A DNA stretch of 64,000 nucleotides from Oceanisphaera pacifica (lineage in GTDB: Bacteria; Pseudomonadota; Gammaproteobacteria; Enterobacterales; Aeromonadaceae). The DNA lies in assembly GCF_017498065.1 (NCBI RefSeq), contig NZ_JAGDFX010000004.1, positions 162,033 to 226,032 on the forward strand. The letters are read 5' to 3'. This document shows, in pieces, positions 55,901 through 64,000 of the stretch. A program made the position numbers and the translations under genes. The notes beneath the pieces were generated by a model, which saw nothing but the letters and a program-made list of their open reading frames with translations, ran no database searches and was not told the origin of the DNA. Within the stretch, counting starts at the first letter, position 1; every line of letters starts with the position of its first letter.

Positions 55901-56408
55901 AACGCTTAATGATGGATTGGCAGATATTCGTCATAATGGCGAGGGAAAATTCGTGCGCCTGATCATGCAAGCCAGCAACTTACACTCAGGTCAAAGCTAT
56001 AAATATGAGCACTTAATACGCCAGTGGCCCGCCCATGTATTTGCGCAATTATGCCAAGGCGTAGAAACCCATTTATTCGGCCCCAACACCCATATTATTT
56101 TGCCATCCATGACATCTGAGGCAGCTCAAACACTGTTGTTAGATATGTTATCGGCTTATCAAGCCGGCATGGATCAATTGCTGCCCCTGCCCTGCAAAAC
56201 GGCGTTTGCCTCCCTAGTGGCTTCGGCAAAGCCGCAAGAGGTCTATGAAGGCGGATACAGCACGTCAGATTATGAAAACCGTGGCGAGCTGGCCGATATC
56301 CCCCCCTTACAACAAACATGGCCCGATTATCACAGCCTCACTCAGGATATGCGTTTTATGGACTTTGCCCGTTTACTCTATCAGCCTTTAGTGGAGACCA
56401 CATTATGA
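52902..56408 (+). CDS. recC: Exodeoxyribonuclease V subunit RecC
   Basis: Subunit of 1168 residues that recognises Chi and splits the duplex in RecBCD. The N-terminal helicase-like fold without ATPase residues begins at MVLQGNRLEDL and CILVQSNGMAQWLKMALA; FGRYLSSNDDANSPRDPRYLPFHISDQS and LLGMNDGDYPRNVRPADFDLM are typical RecC segments, as is the inactive nuclease-like C-terminal region. GAGGAA lies before ATG 52902; the longer frame from 52875 has no ribosome-binding site. Its stop overlaps the recB start by 4 bp (ATGA). Confidence 0.96.
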   Translation: MLSPLSPGFMVLQGNRLEDLREVAVHWLAQHPLGPLEDECILVQSNGMAQWLKMALATNSQGKGIAAALNVQLPGRFIWQAYRSVFAELPTSSPFDKTPLTWRIYRLLGDWPSLQASLGDQAEALGPLAGFLTADQDPRRRYQLAANLSDLYDQYQLYRADWLTAWEADQDIIITATGQRQPLAPEQRWQACLWRVLSQDIHSELATQTDSPWATASRALVHQQFIKECQQYSPEQRPADLPRRVIVFSIASLPRQTLELLQAIAQFTQVMVFATNPSQHYWGDLIEGKSLLKQEYKRIAERKTPANLNLEDLHAYGHPLLASWGKQGRDFLHLLDEHDQPDSYRQHFNQQKIDLFSEPGDGCLLHQLQSDILNLCPLTERQAQHTTINPEQDNSLQFMVAHSAQREVEILHDQLLASFAKAKAKGEVLNPRDILVMVPDINIYAPHIQAVFGRYLSSNDDANSPRDPRYLPFHISDQSQRGQNTLLIALEKLLHLPQSRFTVSELSDLLDTPALRARFGINEADLPTLRHWIHGANIRWGLNAAQRQQLQLPPLEQNTWLFGLQRMLLGFAVGNHASWQGIEPYEEVAGLDAALVGPLALLLDALQQAQQQLLAEHTPTAWLEIIERLVADFFVETSQADSWAITNLEMQLESLQTSWQEGGLSEQLLPIEVVREELLNGLDAPTLTQKFLGGSINFATLMPMRAIPFQQLWLLGMNDGDYPRNVRPADFDLMALDYRPGDRSRREDDRYLFLEALLSTRQRLVISWVGRDIRDNTERPPSVIVNQLRDHIHAGWQLAPEAATSSENDVLSALTTAHPLQPFSQRYFEQDRDPRLFTYAKEWRALHTQPQQPAAPKELAPWQPQATITLRDLSRFLRHPSMYFYQHRLGIQWFDNNQEIEDNELFSTSGLDSWKLRQQLIERVTAELIQQPELAITDSLNQNLARLQRAGSLPMMPFAALVQTALSDELTPPLTEYQQGLADYSQRLPLAVQQLSMGALTLNDGLADIRHNGEGKFVRLIMQASNLHSGQSYKYEHLIRQWPAHVFAQLCQGVETHLFGPNTHIILPSMTSEAAQTLLLDMLSAYQAGMDQLLPLPCKTAFASLVASAKPQEVYEGGYSTSDYENRGELADIPPLQQTWPDYHSLTQDMRFMDFARLLYQPLVETTL

Positions 56409-59400
56409 GCTCAGCGCAAACCACAGCAACGACACCTAAGGTGGCACAGCTTGATCCATTAACCTTTCCGTTATTTGGTAGCCGTTTAATTGAGGCCAGT
56501 GCCGGCACAGGTAAAACCTTTACCTTGGCACTGTTATATGTGCGGCTCATTTTAGGCCAAAGCAATAATCAATGTGGCTTTCAGCGCCCGCTTATTCCTA
56601 AAGAAATTTTAGTGGTGACCTTTACCGAACTAGCTGCGGGCGAGTTGCGGGATCGCATTCGCGCACGATTAGTTGATGCCGCCGATTACTTTAAACAGCC
56701 CGAGCTTGCCCAAGACCCCTTGTTAGTCGCGCTGCGCCAAGATTACCCCGAACCAGAATGGCCACGTTGCGCTTGGCGTTTACAAATGGCCGCCGAAAGC
56801 ATGGACGAAGCCAGTGTATCCACCATTCATAGCTGGTGTAACCGTATGTTAGTGGAGCATACCTTTGATACTCGAGGCTTGTTTAATCGAGAGTTAGTTA
56901 CCGACAGCAGTGAACGCTTAACTGAAGTAGTAGAAGACTATTGGCGCGTGCATTTTTACGGGCTCAGCCGAGGGGAGGCCAGCGCCGTGCTGGATGCGTT
57001 TACCTCGCCAAGCAAACTAGAGGCGGCATTAACTGACCTTATTAAACCCACCAGCCAAGGTATTAGCTTTATAGGCCAGCCACTCAAGGCGCAACCCCAG
57101 TTAGTTGATAGCACTTTACAGCAATGGGCAGATCACCAAGCTCAGGTAGAACAAAAGTTGGCCGAGGTGCGCGCCGCATGGGCAGAGCGCTGGCAAGAGA
57201 TACGTGAGCATTTAATCGCCTTGCAACCTGGGCTGAATAAAACATCTTTTAAGCCCGAGCAATTTCCTGACGTCTTAGCAGACATTGCCGCCTGGCTCAA
57301 CGGCCAAGGGCCAGAGCCTGCCAAGCTGCACCACTTTGCTCCCGATGCGTTAAAAATTAATAAAAAAGCCGCTATCAAGCAATTAGCACCTTGGCCTGCA
57401 TTTGATCGGGTAAGTGAATTAAACGCACTGCGCAACGCAGAACAGCCTGAATTGCCGATAAATGTCGCTATTTTAGCTGACGCCGCCTTATGGGTTAAAA
57501 CCGAGTTTCAAAAGCGCATGCACCAAGATGCACAAATGGGCTTTGACGATCTTTTAATACAGCTTGAACAAGCGCTCGATCCCAACCATTCTGGTGAGCA
57601 TGCTTTGTCGTTAGCCGCTACTTTAGGGCGCAACTTTCCGGTTGCCATGATCGATGAGTTTCAAGACACGGATCCCATTCAGTTTTCAATATTTGACCGC
57701 ATTTATCAGGTAGCCAACACCCCTGATGAGCAAGGCATTTTTATGATCGGCGATCCTAAGCAGTCGATCTATGGCTTTCGCGGTGCGGATATTCATACTT
57801 ATTTACAAGTGCGTGACGCCACTGCAGGTCGTCATTACACCCTAAAGAAAAACTTTCGCTCTACCCAAGGCGTGGTGGATGCCTGTAATGCGTTCTTTAA
57901 CCATGCCGAACAACAACCTCAGGCGGCTTTTCGTTATCAAAATGATGAAGCCACAGAAAATCCCATTCCCTTTATTCCGGTAGACGCCCAAGGCCGAAAT
58001 GAGCAGCTGTTTCTCGATCAAAAAGCCGCCGCTCCCATGACTCTTTGGTACTTTAGCAATGAGGAAGAAAACACGCCCCTGAGTATGGGAGTGTTTCGTG
58101 AACATGCCGCCAAGGTCGCGGCCAGTCAGATCAGCGAATGGCTAAACAGCGCCGCTACCAATAAAGCCGGTTTTGGTGAGCAAGATATAGAACGCGCGCT
58201 GGCCCCAGGTGATATTGCGATATTAGTGAGAACCAGTAAAGAAGCCACTTTGATCACAGAAGCGCTTAACCAGCGCAATATTCCCAGCGTCTTTTTATCG
58301 GATCGCGAAGCCTTATTAGCCAGCCCAGAAGCTGCTGATGTATTACATTGGTTACGCGCTTGTGCCGAGCCTAACGACGAACAATTAGTAAAAGCCGCCT
58401 TAGGCACCTACACCTTAGGCTTATCACTTCACCAACTGGCGCACTGGCAAGAAGATGAATTAGCGTGGGAGGCACAAATGCAGCAGTTTAGCCGCTGGCA
58501 ACGCATTTGGCGCCAACAAGGTATTTTGGTGATGCTGCAACGCCTAATGGCCCATTACCAGCTACCCGCACGCTTGTTAGCCCAAGCCAAAGGCGAACGT
58601 AGCCTCACTAACTTGTTGCATTTGGGCGAGTGGTTACAACAAACTGCCAGCCAAATAGACGGCGAACAGGCTTTAATTCGCCACCTCTACGAACACTTAG
58701 GCGAAGACGATCAACAACTTTTATTGCGCCTAGAAAGTGATGCGCATCGGGTTAAAATTATCACCATTCATAAGTCTAAAGGCTTAGAGTTTCCCTTGGT
58801 GTTATTGCCGTTTATTAGCACTTGGAAAAATATTGATGGCAAGCAAAAACAGGTGCCCTACCAACTAGAGGCTGGTATTTATACGGAAGTCTCCGATACA
58901 AAACGCTTCCCAAAAGCGTGGACGATCGCCAACAGCGAGCGCATTAACGAAGACTTACGCCTGTTATATGTAGCGCTCACCCGCGCCAGCCACGCACTCT
59001 GGTTAGGTATCGCTCCTTTAGGCACCACTAAAAACGTGCAACTAGAACGATCCGCACTGGGCCATGTACTGAATGGCGGCCAGAAATTTAACGATGTTGA
59101 AGCGGTATGGCAAGCGCTAAAAGAGCTAGCCGAGCATCCGGCGATTTGCTTAATCTCCGCCCCCAAGGCACACGACTTAGTAGCGCCCAAGCTTAACGAG
59201 CAACCTTTAGAAGACGCCCTTGCTGCCCCTACATTAGGCAATTTAAATAATTGGTGGATAGCCAGTTATTCAGCGCTGCAATTTACAGGACAGTCACCAG
59301 ATGCCTCGCTTGTATCAGCGCACAGCTTACAGCCAGATGAGCCCACCAGCGCTCAAGAAGATCAATTACTTGAATTAAGTCAGCCCAAAGTCGATGACGC

Positions 59401-60289
59401 CCACGCATTGCATTTAACAACGCCTTTATATTCAGCCATTCAAGAGCACGCTGCCAGCAATGACTTTATGCATCAATTTCCTCGGGGCCCTAAGTGGGGG
59501 ACCTTTTTGCATGGCTTATTAGAATGGGCCGCCGTGGCGCGGGGCACTCAGCCCGACACCCAACACTTAACCGGTTTTATCGCGGCCATAGAAGATAATG
59601 CAGGCCGAGAGGCGCTGATCGCCAGTCGCTGCAAACTGCGTAATATTGAAGAGCTAGCCGCACCGTTAAGTGCCTGGCTAAAAGACTTTTTACTGCAATC
59701 TTGGTCCTGTACCGGCTTTGCGCTCAGCGACTTAACCCCTAAGCATATAGCCGTAGAATTAGAGTTTTTAATTGAAGTGCATGGCGTCAATGCCATTAGC
59801 CTTGATAACTTAGTGCGTCCTTACACCGTTAAAGGGGCCACTGCGCCACAGGCAAAAGGCAACCAGCTAAATGGCATGCTTAAAGGTTTTATTGACTTGG
59901 TGGCCGAACAAGATGGCCAATATTATGTGATTGACTGGAAGTCGAATTACTTAGGCCCCAACGACCAAGACTACAGCCAAGATGCCCTGCAAAAAGCCAT
60001 TCTCGAACACAGATACGATCTGCAATATCTGCTGTATATTTTGGCCCTACACCGACAACTAACGGCTCGCTTACCCGATTACGACTACGACCAGCATGTA
60101 GGCGGCGCTTTATATGTATTTTTACGAGGTTGGCAGGCCCCTAACCAAGGCATATTTCACGACAAACCGCCCAAAGCCTTAATTGAAGCCCTAGATTCTT
60201 TGTTTAGTCACAGCCCTGAGCAGGTAAACAGCCCTGAGCTAAGTAACAGCCCCGAGCTTAGCCATACCACAAAAGGAGTGAGCTTATGA
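56405..60289 (+). CDS. recB: Exodeoxyribonuclease V subunit RecB
   Basis: Superfamily 1 3'-5' helicase-nuclease of 1294 residues, about 110 longer than E. coli RecB. Walker A ASAGTGKTFTLA is near residue 31-42, the Walker B/helicase II motif MIDEFQDTDPIQ near 415-426, GDPKQSIYGFRGAD near 448, and helicase motif V/VI HKSKGLEFPLV and LLYVALTRASH near 795 and 855. The C-terminal nuclease has GFIDLV and YYVIDWKSNYLG (about 1160-1182) with the catalytic Asp and Lys. The start is at ATG 56405, overlapping recC by 4 bp. No ptrA lies between recC and recB, unlike E. coli. A repetitive tail (NSPELSNSPELS) precedes the stop. Confidence 0.96.
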   Translation: MSSAQTTATTPKVAQLDPLTFPLFGSRLIEASAGTGKTFTLALLYVRLILGQSNNQCGFQRPLIPKEILVVTFTELAAGELRDRIRARLVDAADYFKQPELAQDPLLVALRQDYPEPEWPRCAWRLQMAAESMDEASVSTIHSWCNRMLVEHTFDTRGLFNRELVTDSSERLTEVVEDYWRVHFYGLSRGEASAVLDAFTSPSKLEAALTDLIKPTSQGISFIGQPLKAQPQLVDSTLQQWADHQAQVEQKLAEVRAAWAERWQEIREHLIALQPGLNKTSFKPEQFPDVLADIAAWLNGQGPEPAKLHHFAPDALKINKKAAIKQLAPWPAFDRVSELNALRNAEQPELPINVAILADAALWVKTEFQKRMHQDAQMGFDDLLIQLEQALDPNHSGEHALSLAATLGRNFPVAMIDEFQDTDPIQFSIFDRIYQVANTPDEQGIFMIGDPKQSIYGFRGADIHTYLQVRDATAGRHYTLKKNFRSTQGVVDACNAFFNHAEQQPQAAFRYQNDEATENPIPFIPVDAQGRNEQLFLDQKAAAPMTLWYFSNEEENTPLSMGVFREHAAKVAASQISEWLNSAATNKAGFGEQDIERALAPGDIAILVRTSKEATLITEALNQRNIPSVFLSDREALLASPEAADVLHWLRACAEPNDEQLVKAALGTYTLGLSLHQLAHWQEDELAWEAQMQQFSRWQRIWRQQGILVMLQRLMAHYQLPARLLAQAKGERSLTNLLHLGEWLQQTASQIDGEQALIRHLYEHLGEDDQQLLLRLESDAHRVKIITIHKSKGLEFPLVLLPFISTWKNIDGKQKQVPYQLEAGIYTEVSDTKRFPKAWTIANSERINEDLRLLYVALTRASHALWLGIAPLGTTKNVQLERSALGHVLNGGQKFNDVEAVWQALKELAEHPAICLISAPKAHDLVAPKLNEQPLEDALAAPTLGNLNNWWIASYSALQFTGQSPDASLVSAHSLQPDEPTSAQEDQLLELSQPKVDDAHALHLTTPLYSAIQEHAASNDFMHQFPRGPKWGTFLHGLLEWAAVARGTQPDTQHLTGFIAAIEDNAGREALIASRCKLRNIEELAAPLSAWLKDFLLQSWSCTGFALSDLTPKHIAVELEFLIEVHGVNAISLDNLVRPYTVKGATAPQAKGNQLNGMLKGFIDLVAEQDGQYYVIDWKSNYLGPNDQDYSQDALQKAILEHRYDLQYLLYILALHRQLTARLPDYDYDQHVGGALYVFLRGWQAPNQGIFHDKPPKALIEALDSLFSHSPEQVNSPELSNSPELSHTTKGVSL

Positions 60290-62346
60290 CCACAACCTCA
60301 ACCCCATTGCCCATACCCGCAATGCTGAGTCAGCTAGCCACCTGGGTAGAACTTGGGGCACTACGCAGCTTAGATTTAGCACTTACCCGCTTTATTGACC
60401 AGCAAGCGCCCAATAGCAGTGAGTTGCTTCTATTATCAGTCGCCTTAGTCAGTGAGCGTAACGCCCACGGCCATGTTTGCTTAGACTTAACAGCAGCGCT
60501 GGCTCAGCCTGCATTATTATTATCCACAATCCATAATATGGCCGATGGGGTAAGCGAGCACCAAGCGCGCGAAGAGCTGAGCGCCCATTTGGCCCACCTT
60601 GATATCAAGCATTGGCTGGCCGAGTTAAGCGCCAGCAATGTGGTAGAAAACCAACTCAAAGACCGCGCTTCGCCACACAGCGAGCACAATAACACGCCAC
60701 TGGTTTTAGCTGGCAGCCCCGAGCGACCCTTACTGTATTTGCGTCGCTACTGGCTTTATGAACAACGCATTAAGCACTCCCTTAGCCAGCGCTTAGCTAA
60801 GCAAGTCATACTGCCTCATGCGGCGACCCAAACTTTACTGGCCGCCCTGTTTGCACCCAGCACATCGGCTGACAATACCACAGCGCGCGCCACCGACTGG
60901 CAAAAAGTGGCCTGTTTATTAGCCGCCCGCAGTCATTTTTCCATCATTACCGGAGGCCCCGGCACCGGTAAAACCACCACAGTGGTTAAGCTATTGGCGT
61001 TACTGCAAGGCCTGCGTATCACCAATCAAGAATCACCCTTGCACATTCACCTAGCCGCGCCAACGGGTAAAGCGGCGGCCAGACTCAGTGAGTCCATTGC
61101 CGGCAGCGTGGCCAAACTGCCATTACCTCACGAGCTGGCAGAATCGGTGCGCAGCCATATTCCCACTGAGGTGACCACTTTGCATCGCCTGCTAGGCAGT
61201 TTACCCAACACTCGTCATTTTCGTCATCATGCCAGCAACCCCTTAATCACCGATCTGGTAGTGGTGGATGAGGCTTCCATGATGGACGTAGAAATGATGG
61301 CCAATTTAGTCGATGCACTTCCCGAGCACGCCCGACTCATTTTATTGGGCGATAAAGATCAATTAGCCTCAGTAGAAGCCGGCTCTATTTTAGGCGACTT
61401 ATGCCAAACCGCCGATGCCGCTCACTATACCCCCAAGACCCAAGCTTGGATAAAACAGCTGAGCAACGAAGATATCGCCGAGTCGTTTATTGACCCTCAA
61501 GGCAGCGCCTTACAACAGGCCACCTGTATGCTACGCCACAGTTATCGTTTTAGTGCTCATCCTGGCATCGGCCAGCTGGCCACCTTAGTTAACTCCGGAC
61601 AAGCAACGCCTTCATCCCTCAACAATACGGTAAAACAAGCACCTCAAAGCTTAAATAGCCTAACGCTGTCGGCGGCCAATAATCAGTTTTTTATGGATCT
61701 CACTCCCCTAACACGACTGGCGGTGAGCGGTTATCAGGCTTATTTAACTAAGGCCAAACAGCCTCCTCAACTCACCAAGGATCCCGATGCCAACCTAGGC
61801 GCCTTAAACGCGTGGGCACTGGAGGTATTTGCCGAACATAATCAATTTCAACTGCTTAGCGCCGTGCGCCAAGGCACGGTAGGCATTGATAACTTAAATC
61901 AAGAAATTGCCAAGGCATTGCAACAGAAAAACTTACTTCCTCAAGGCGACGCCATCTGGTATGCCGGTCGCCCTTTATTAGTGACGCGCAACGACTACAG
62001 CTTAAAGTTAATGAATGGCGATATTGGTATTTGTTTATACTGGCCAGACGTTGGCTTAAGAGTGGCCTTTCCTGATGGCGAACAAGGCATTCGCTGGGTG
62101 CTACCCAGCCGGCTACAAGGGGTAGAAACCGTGTTTGCCATGACAGTACACAAGTCTCAAGGCTCAGAGTTTACTCACACCGCCCTCGTCTTGCCCGACT
62201 ATGGCAATCCGGTATTAACGAAAGAGTTAATTTATACCGGCATTACTCGCTCTAAAGAAAAATTCACCTTAATACACAGCAAAGACGCCGTGTTACAGCA
62301 AGCACTACATAGCCGAGTAACACGCGCCAGTGGCTTAAGGGCTTAG
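60286..62346 (+). CDS. recD: Exodeoxyribonuclease V subunit RecD
   Basis: 5'-3' helicase subunit of 686 residues. Walker A TGGPGTGKTTTVVKLL near residue 222-238, Walker B VVVDEASMMDVEMMANL, GDKDQLASVEAGSILGDL, and the C-terminal motif AMTVHKSQGSEFTHTALVLP followed by IYTGITRSKE. It is about 80 residues longer than E. coli RecD, with inserts in the region 400-500. It starts 4 bp before the recB stop (ATGA), so recC-recB-recD are coupled. A bidirectional terminator follows. Confidence 0.96.
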   Translation: MTTTSTPLPIPAMLSQLATWVELGALRSLDLALTRFIDQQAPNSSELLLLSVALVSERNAHGHVCLDLTAALAQPALLLSTIHNMADGVSEHQAREELSAHLAHLDIKHWLAELSASNVVENQLKDRASPHSEHNNTPLVLAGSPERPLLYLRRYWLYEQRIKHSLSQRLAKQVILPHAATQTLLAALFAPSTSADNTTARATDWQKVACLLAARSHFSIITGGPGTGKTTTVVKLLALLQGLRITNQESPLHIHLAAPTGKAAARLSESIAGSVAKLPLPHELAESVRSHIPTEVTTLHRLLGSLPNTRHFRHHASNPLITDLVVVDEASMMDVEMMANLVDALPEHARLILLGDKDQLASVEAGSILGDLCQTADAAHYTPKTQAWIKQLSNEDIAESFIDPQGSALQQATCMLRHSYRFSAHPGIGQLATLVNSGQATPSSLNNTVKQAPQSLNSLTLSAANNQFFMDLTPLTRLAVSGYQAYLTKAKQPPQLTKDPDANLGALNAWALEVFAEHNQFQLLSAVRQGTVGIDNLNQEIAKALQQKNLLPQGDAIWYAGRPLLVTRNDYSLKLMNGDIGICLYWPDVGLRVAFPDGEQGIRWVLPSRLQGVETVFAMTVHKSQGSEFTHTALVLPDYGNPVLTKELIYTGITRSKEKFTLIHSKDAVLQQALHSRVTRASGLRA

Positions 62347-62359
62347 CCCCTAACACTTA

Positions 62360-62390
62360 TTATTAGGCGCTGTTATACGGCGCCTAATAA
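62360..62390. terminator. Bidirectional terminator between recD and pbpG
   Basis: TTATTAGGCGC (62360-62370) and GCGCCTAATAA (62380-62390) form a perfect 11-bp stem with a 9-base loop, midway between two convergent genes. Confidence 0.82.
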
Positions 62391-62426
62391 ACATTTCTAA
62401 TTTAACAATAAAATATCCGCCACACC

Positions 62427-63365
62427 TTATTGCTGGCTGAGCAATGAAGCCTGCTCTTTACGCTCTTGCTGTTTGGCTTTTTTATAATTCAGCGCCGCAA
62501 CCGGCACCGGCGTTATCGCCCCTGTTTCTAACCACTTCTTTAACCGATTGGCATCGGCAATATGGGTATACTTACCAAAGGCATCCAACACCACAAATGC
62601 CACCGGGCGCGCATTCATTTCGGTGACCATCACCAAACAATGCCCCGCTTTATTGGTAAATCCGGTTTTACTGAGCTCAATCTGCCAATTATCCTTACGC
62701 ACTAAATAATTGGTATTGCGAAAGTTCAGGCTATAACGAGGCTTGCTAAACACCATAGTCTGCTTGCCTAGGGTGCTAAACTTGCGGATAAGCGGATAAT
62801 CGTTAGCCGCACTCAGCAATAATACCAAGTCTTGCGCGCTAGACACATTATGTTCAGACAGTCCCGTTGGCTCAATAAAAGCACTGTCTAGCATGCCCAA
62901 AGCTTGGGCTTTTTCATTCATCGCTTTAATAAACGCCTGATAGCCCCCCTGATAATGGTGTGCCAAACTGGTCGCCGCTCTGTTTTCGGATGCCATTAAG
63001 GTGATCAGCAATAGATCATGACGGCTTAAGGTACTGCCCAAACGCACCCGAGAAAACACGCCATCCATATCTGCATTATCACTGATCACAATCGCTAACT
63101 GCTCTTTAAGAGATTGCTCTGCGTCTAACACCACCATAGCCGTGAGCAACTTAGTAATCGAAGCAACGGGCGCAACAAAATCTGCATTATCAGCATACAG
63201 CACCTCATTGGTTTCTAAGTCCACCAAAAGTGCACTGCCAGCGGCCAAGCTTTGCTCAACACTGGGCTGTTTCACCGGTACATCCGCAGCATAAGCATGA
63301 CTAATAGCCGTGCCCAGCAAGAGGCTGCAGGCCAGAATAAAGGGATTAATTAATTTAGATATCAT
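62427..63365 (-). CDS. pbpG: D-alanyl-D-alanine endopeptidase PbpG (PBP7)
   Basis: Penicillin-binding protein of 312 residues of the S11 family that cleaves D-Ala-mDAP cross-links. Signal peptide at about 1-27 (cleavage after YAA). The three active-site motifs are present: SxxK in VASITKLL near residue 70, SxN in MASENRA near 125, and KTG in [14 protein letters not shown] near 230. There is no C-terminal PBP5-type domain, matching PBP7 rather than DacA. The Gln/Lys-rich tail ([11 protein letters not shown]) may be membrane-associated. ATG 63365 is preferred over the GTG one codon earlier. Confidence 0.92.
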   Translation of the reverse strand: MISKLINPFILACSLLLGTAISHAYAADVPVKQPSVEQSLAAGSALLVDLETNEVLYADNADFVAPVASITKLLTAMVVLDAEQSLKEQLAIVISDNADMDGVFSRVRLGSTLSRHDLLLITLMASENRAATSLAHHYQGGYQAFIKAMNEKAQALGMLDSAFIEPTGLSEHNVSSAQDLVLLLSAANDYPLIRKFSTLGKQTMVFSKPRYSLNFRNTNYLVRKDNWQIELSKTGFTNKAGHCLVMVTEMNARPVAFVVLDAFGKYTHIADANRLKKWLETGAITPVPVAALNYKKAKQQERKEQASLLSQQ

Positions 63366-63515
63366 CACAAACAGTACTCAAATTGGTTAGTTTACAGTAT
63401 TGATTCACAAGCTTCGCTTTTAAAATTTACAGATAACCAATAAATTAGATTGAACAAGTTGTCTGTTTTTCATGTAGTTAGGCTTAACCTCTGCCTGTGA
63501 TACCATTCTGTAAAA

Positions 63516-64000
63516 TTAACTGGTCAGATTTATCCACTCTCTGGAGCACATTTGTGTCACGCGTTCGGCACTTTCAATAAAGGTGTTCCAGGCCTCGCAG
63601 ACGCTGCTCATGATGTCTTCATAATTTTTAAAAACGCGATTGGCAAGACAGTGCTGACGCATCCAACTCCACACTTGTTCTATCGCGTTTAATTCAGGTG
63701 AATACGGTGGCAATTTAATGATACTGACATTCTCAAATTCGGCTGCAATGTCATCGGTATGCCAGCCTGCACCATCCATTATCACTACCGCATGCCGGTC
63801 TGGCTCAGTAATGTCAGCGATCTGTTGTAGATGGAGCCGCATGGCTTCTTTGTTCGTCCATGGAACCACAATGGCTTGGCCTATTCCTCTGCCTGGACAG
63901 ACGGAGCCGAAGAGATAGGCATATTCAAACTGCTGCTGACGGACTACTCGGGGACGTGTGCCTGTTCTAGCCCACAGTCGAGTGGTGGTATTTTGCTGGC
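63516..64000 (-). mobile_element. IS630-family transposase, partial at the window edge
   Basis: The minus-strand frame is open from 63998 to the stop at 63516 (161 codons), so the gene continues beyond the window. Features of the IS630/Tc1 DDE domain are present: LFGSVCPGRG (region around the first Asp), VVIMDGAGWHTD (second Asp) and IKLPPYSPELNAIEQVWSWMR (final Glu). No frameshift or stop is seen in the visible part. The downstream end of the element must lie between 63369 and 63515, but the terminal inverted repeat cannot be identified without the other end; IS630 elements insert at TA. pbpG appears intact beside it. Confidence 0.88.

Overview
The window looks like a piece of chromosome from an aerobic, probably marine gammaproteobacterium. 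Gene order repeatedly matches enterobacterial and Aeromonas-type chromosomes (yfbV|ackA-pta, tpx, yfcH, ybbAP|tesA, tRNA-Ala beside gltX, ligA-zipA|cysZ, ldtD-mepK, cysK, crr, recC-recB-recD). The accessory genes (C2-sulfonate catabolism, TRAP and BCCT transporters) suggest a marine lifestyle; an Oceanimonas/Oceanisphaera-like member of the Aeromonadales is my best guess, from protein similarity by eye only.

Layout. 1-9.0 kb: start of a BCCT transporter, succinate-semialdehyde dehydrogenase, a VanX-like dipeptidase, yfbV, ackA-pta, tpx, yfcH. 9.2-25.1 kb: a taurine catabolic island: a predicted sulfite/sulfate exporter (UPF0324 family), a UspA protein, the TRAP transporter TauMLK, the MocR regulator TauR, taurine dehydrogenase TauY/TauX, a four-gene operon (CobS-like AAA+ ATPase, CobT-like VWA protein, two Lin0512-family proteins), a TauE-type exporter, Xsc and an IclR regulator. 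25.2-32.8 kb: YbbAP ABC exporter, TesA, Tag-like glycosylase, four tandem tRNA-Ala(GGC), GltX, OapA/YtfB-like protein. 32.8-42.1 kb: LigA, ZipA, CysZ, the MepK/LdtD peptidoglycan pair, CysK, EIIA-Glc (crr, without ptsHI), HlyU. 42-48.3 kb: TmcA, an AGCS symporter, D-serine dehydratase, an SLT-like lipoprotein, YdhR. 48.4-51.6 kb: a folate- and B12-independent methionine synthase system (MesD, MesX/DUF1852) with a MetR-like LysR regulator. 51.9-62.3 kb: a WYL regulator and RecCBD. 62.4 kb to the end: PbpG and an IS630-type transposase running off the edge.

How the genes work together. Taurine imported by TauKLM is deaminated by TauXY to sulfoacetaldehyde; Xsc splits this to sulfite and acetyl phosphate; Pta (5-7 kb) makes acetyl-CoA and AckA can make ATP; TauE and/or the UPF0324 protein export the sulfur anion. 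Shared decamers of the form CTGGNNYTAA lie in front of tauK/tauR and tauXY, and a separate palindrome lies in front of xsc/iclR, suggesting two regulatory inputs. The most interesting unexplained element is the CobS/CobT/Lin0512 operon divergent from tauXY: a chelatase-like motor pair without the CobN subunit, plausibly serving the taurine pathway. The second is the MesD-MesX unit, where a promoter with tandem MetR-like boxes can be read directly.
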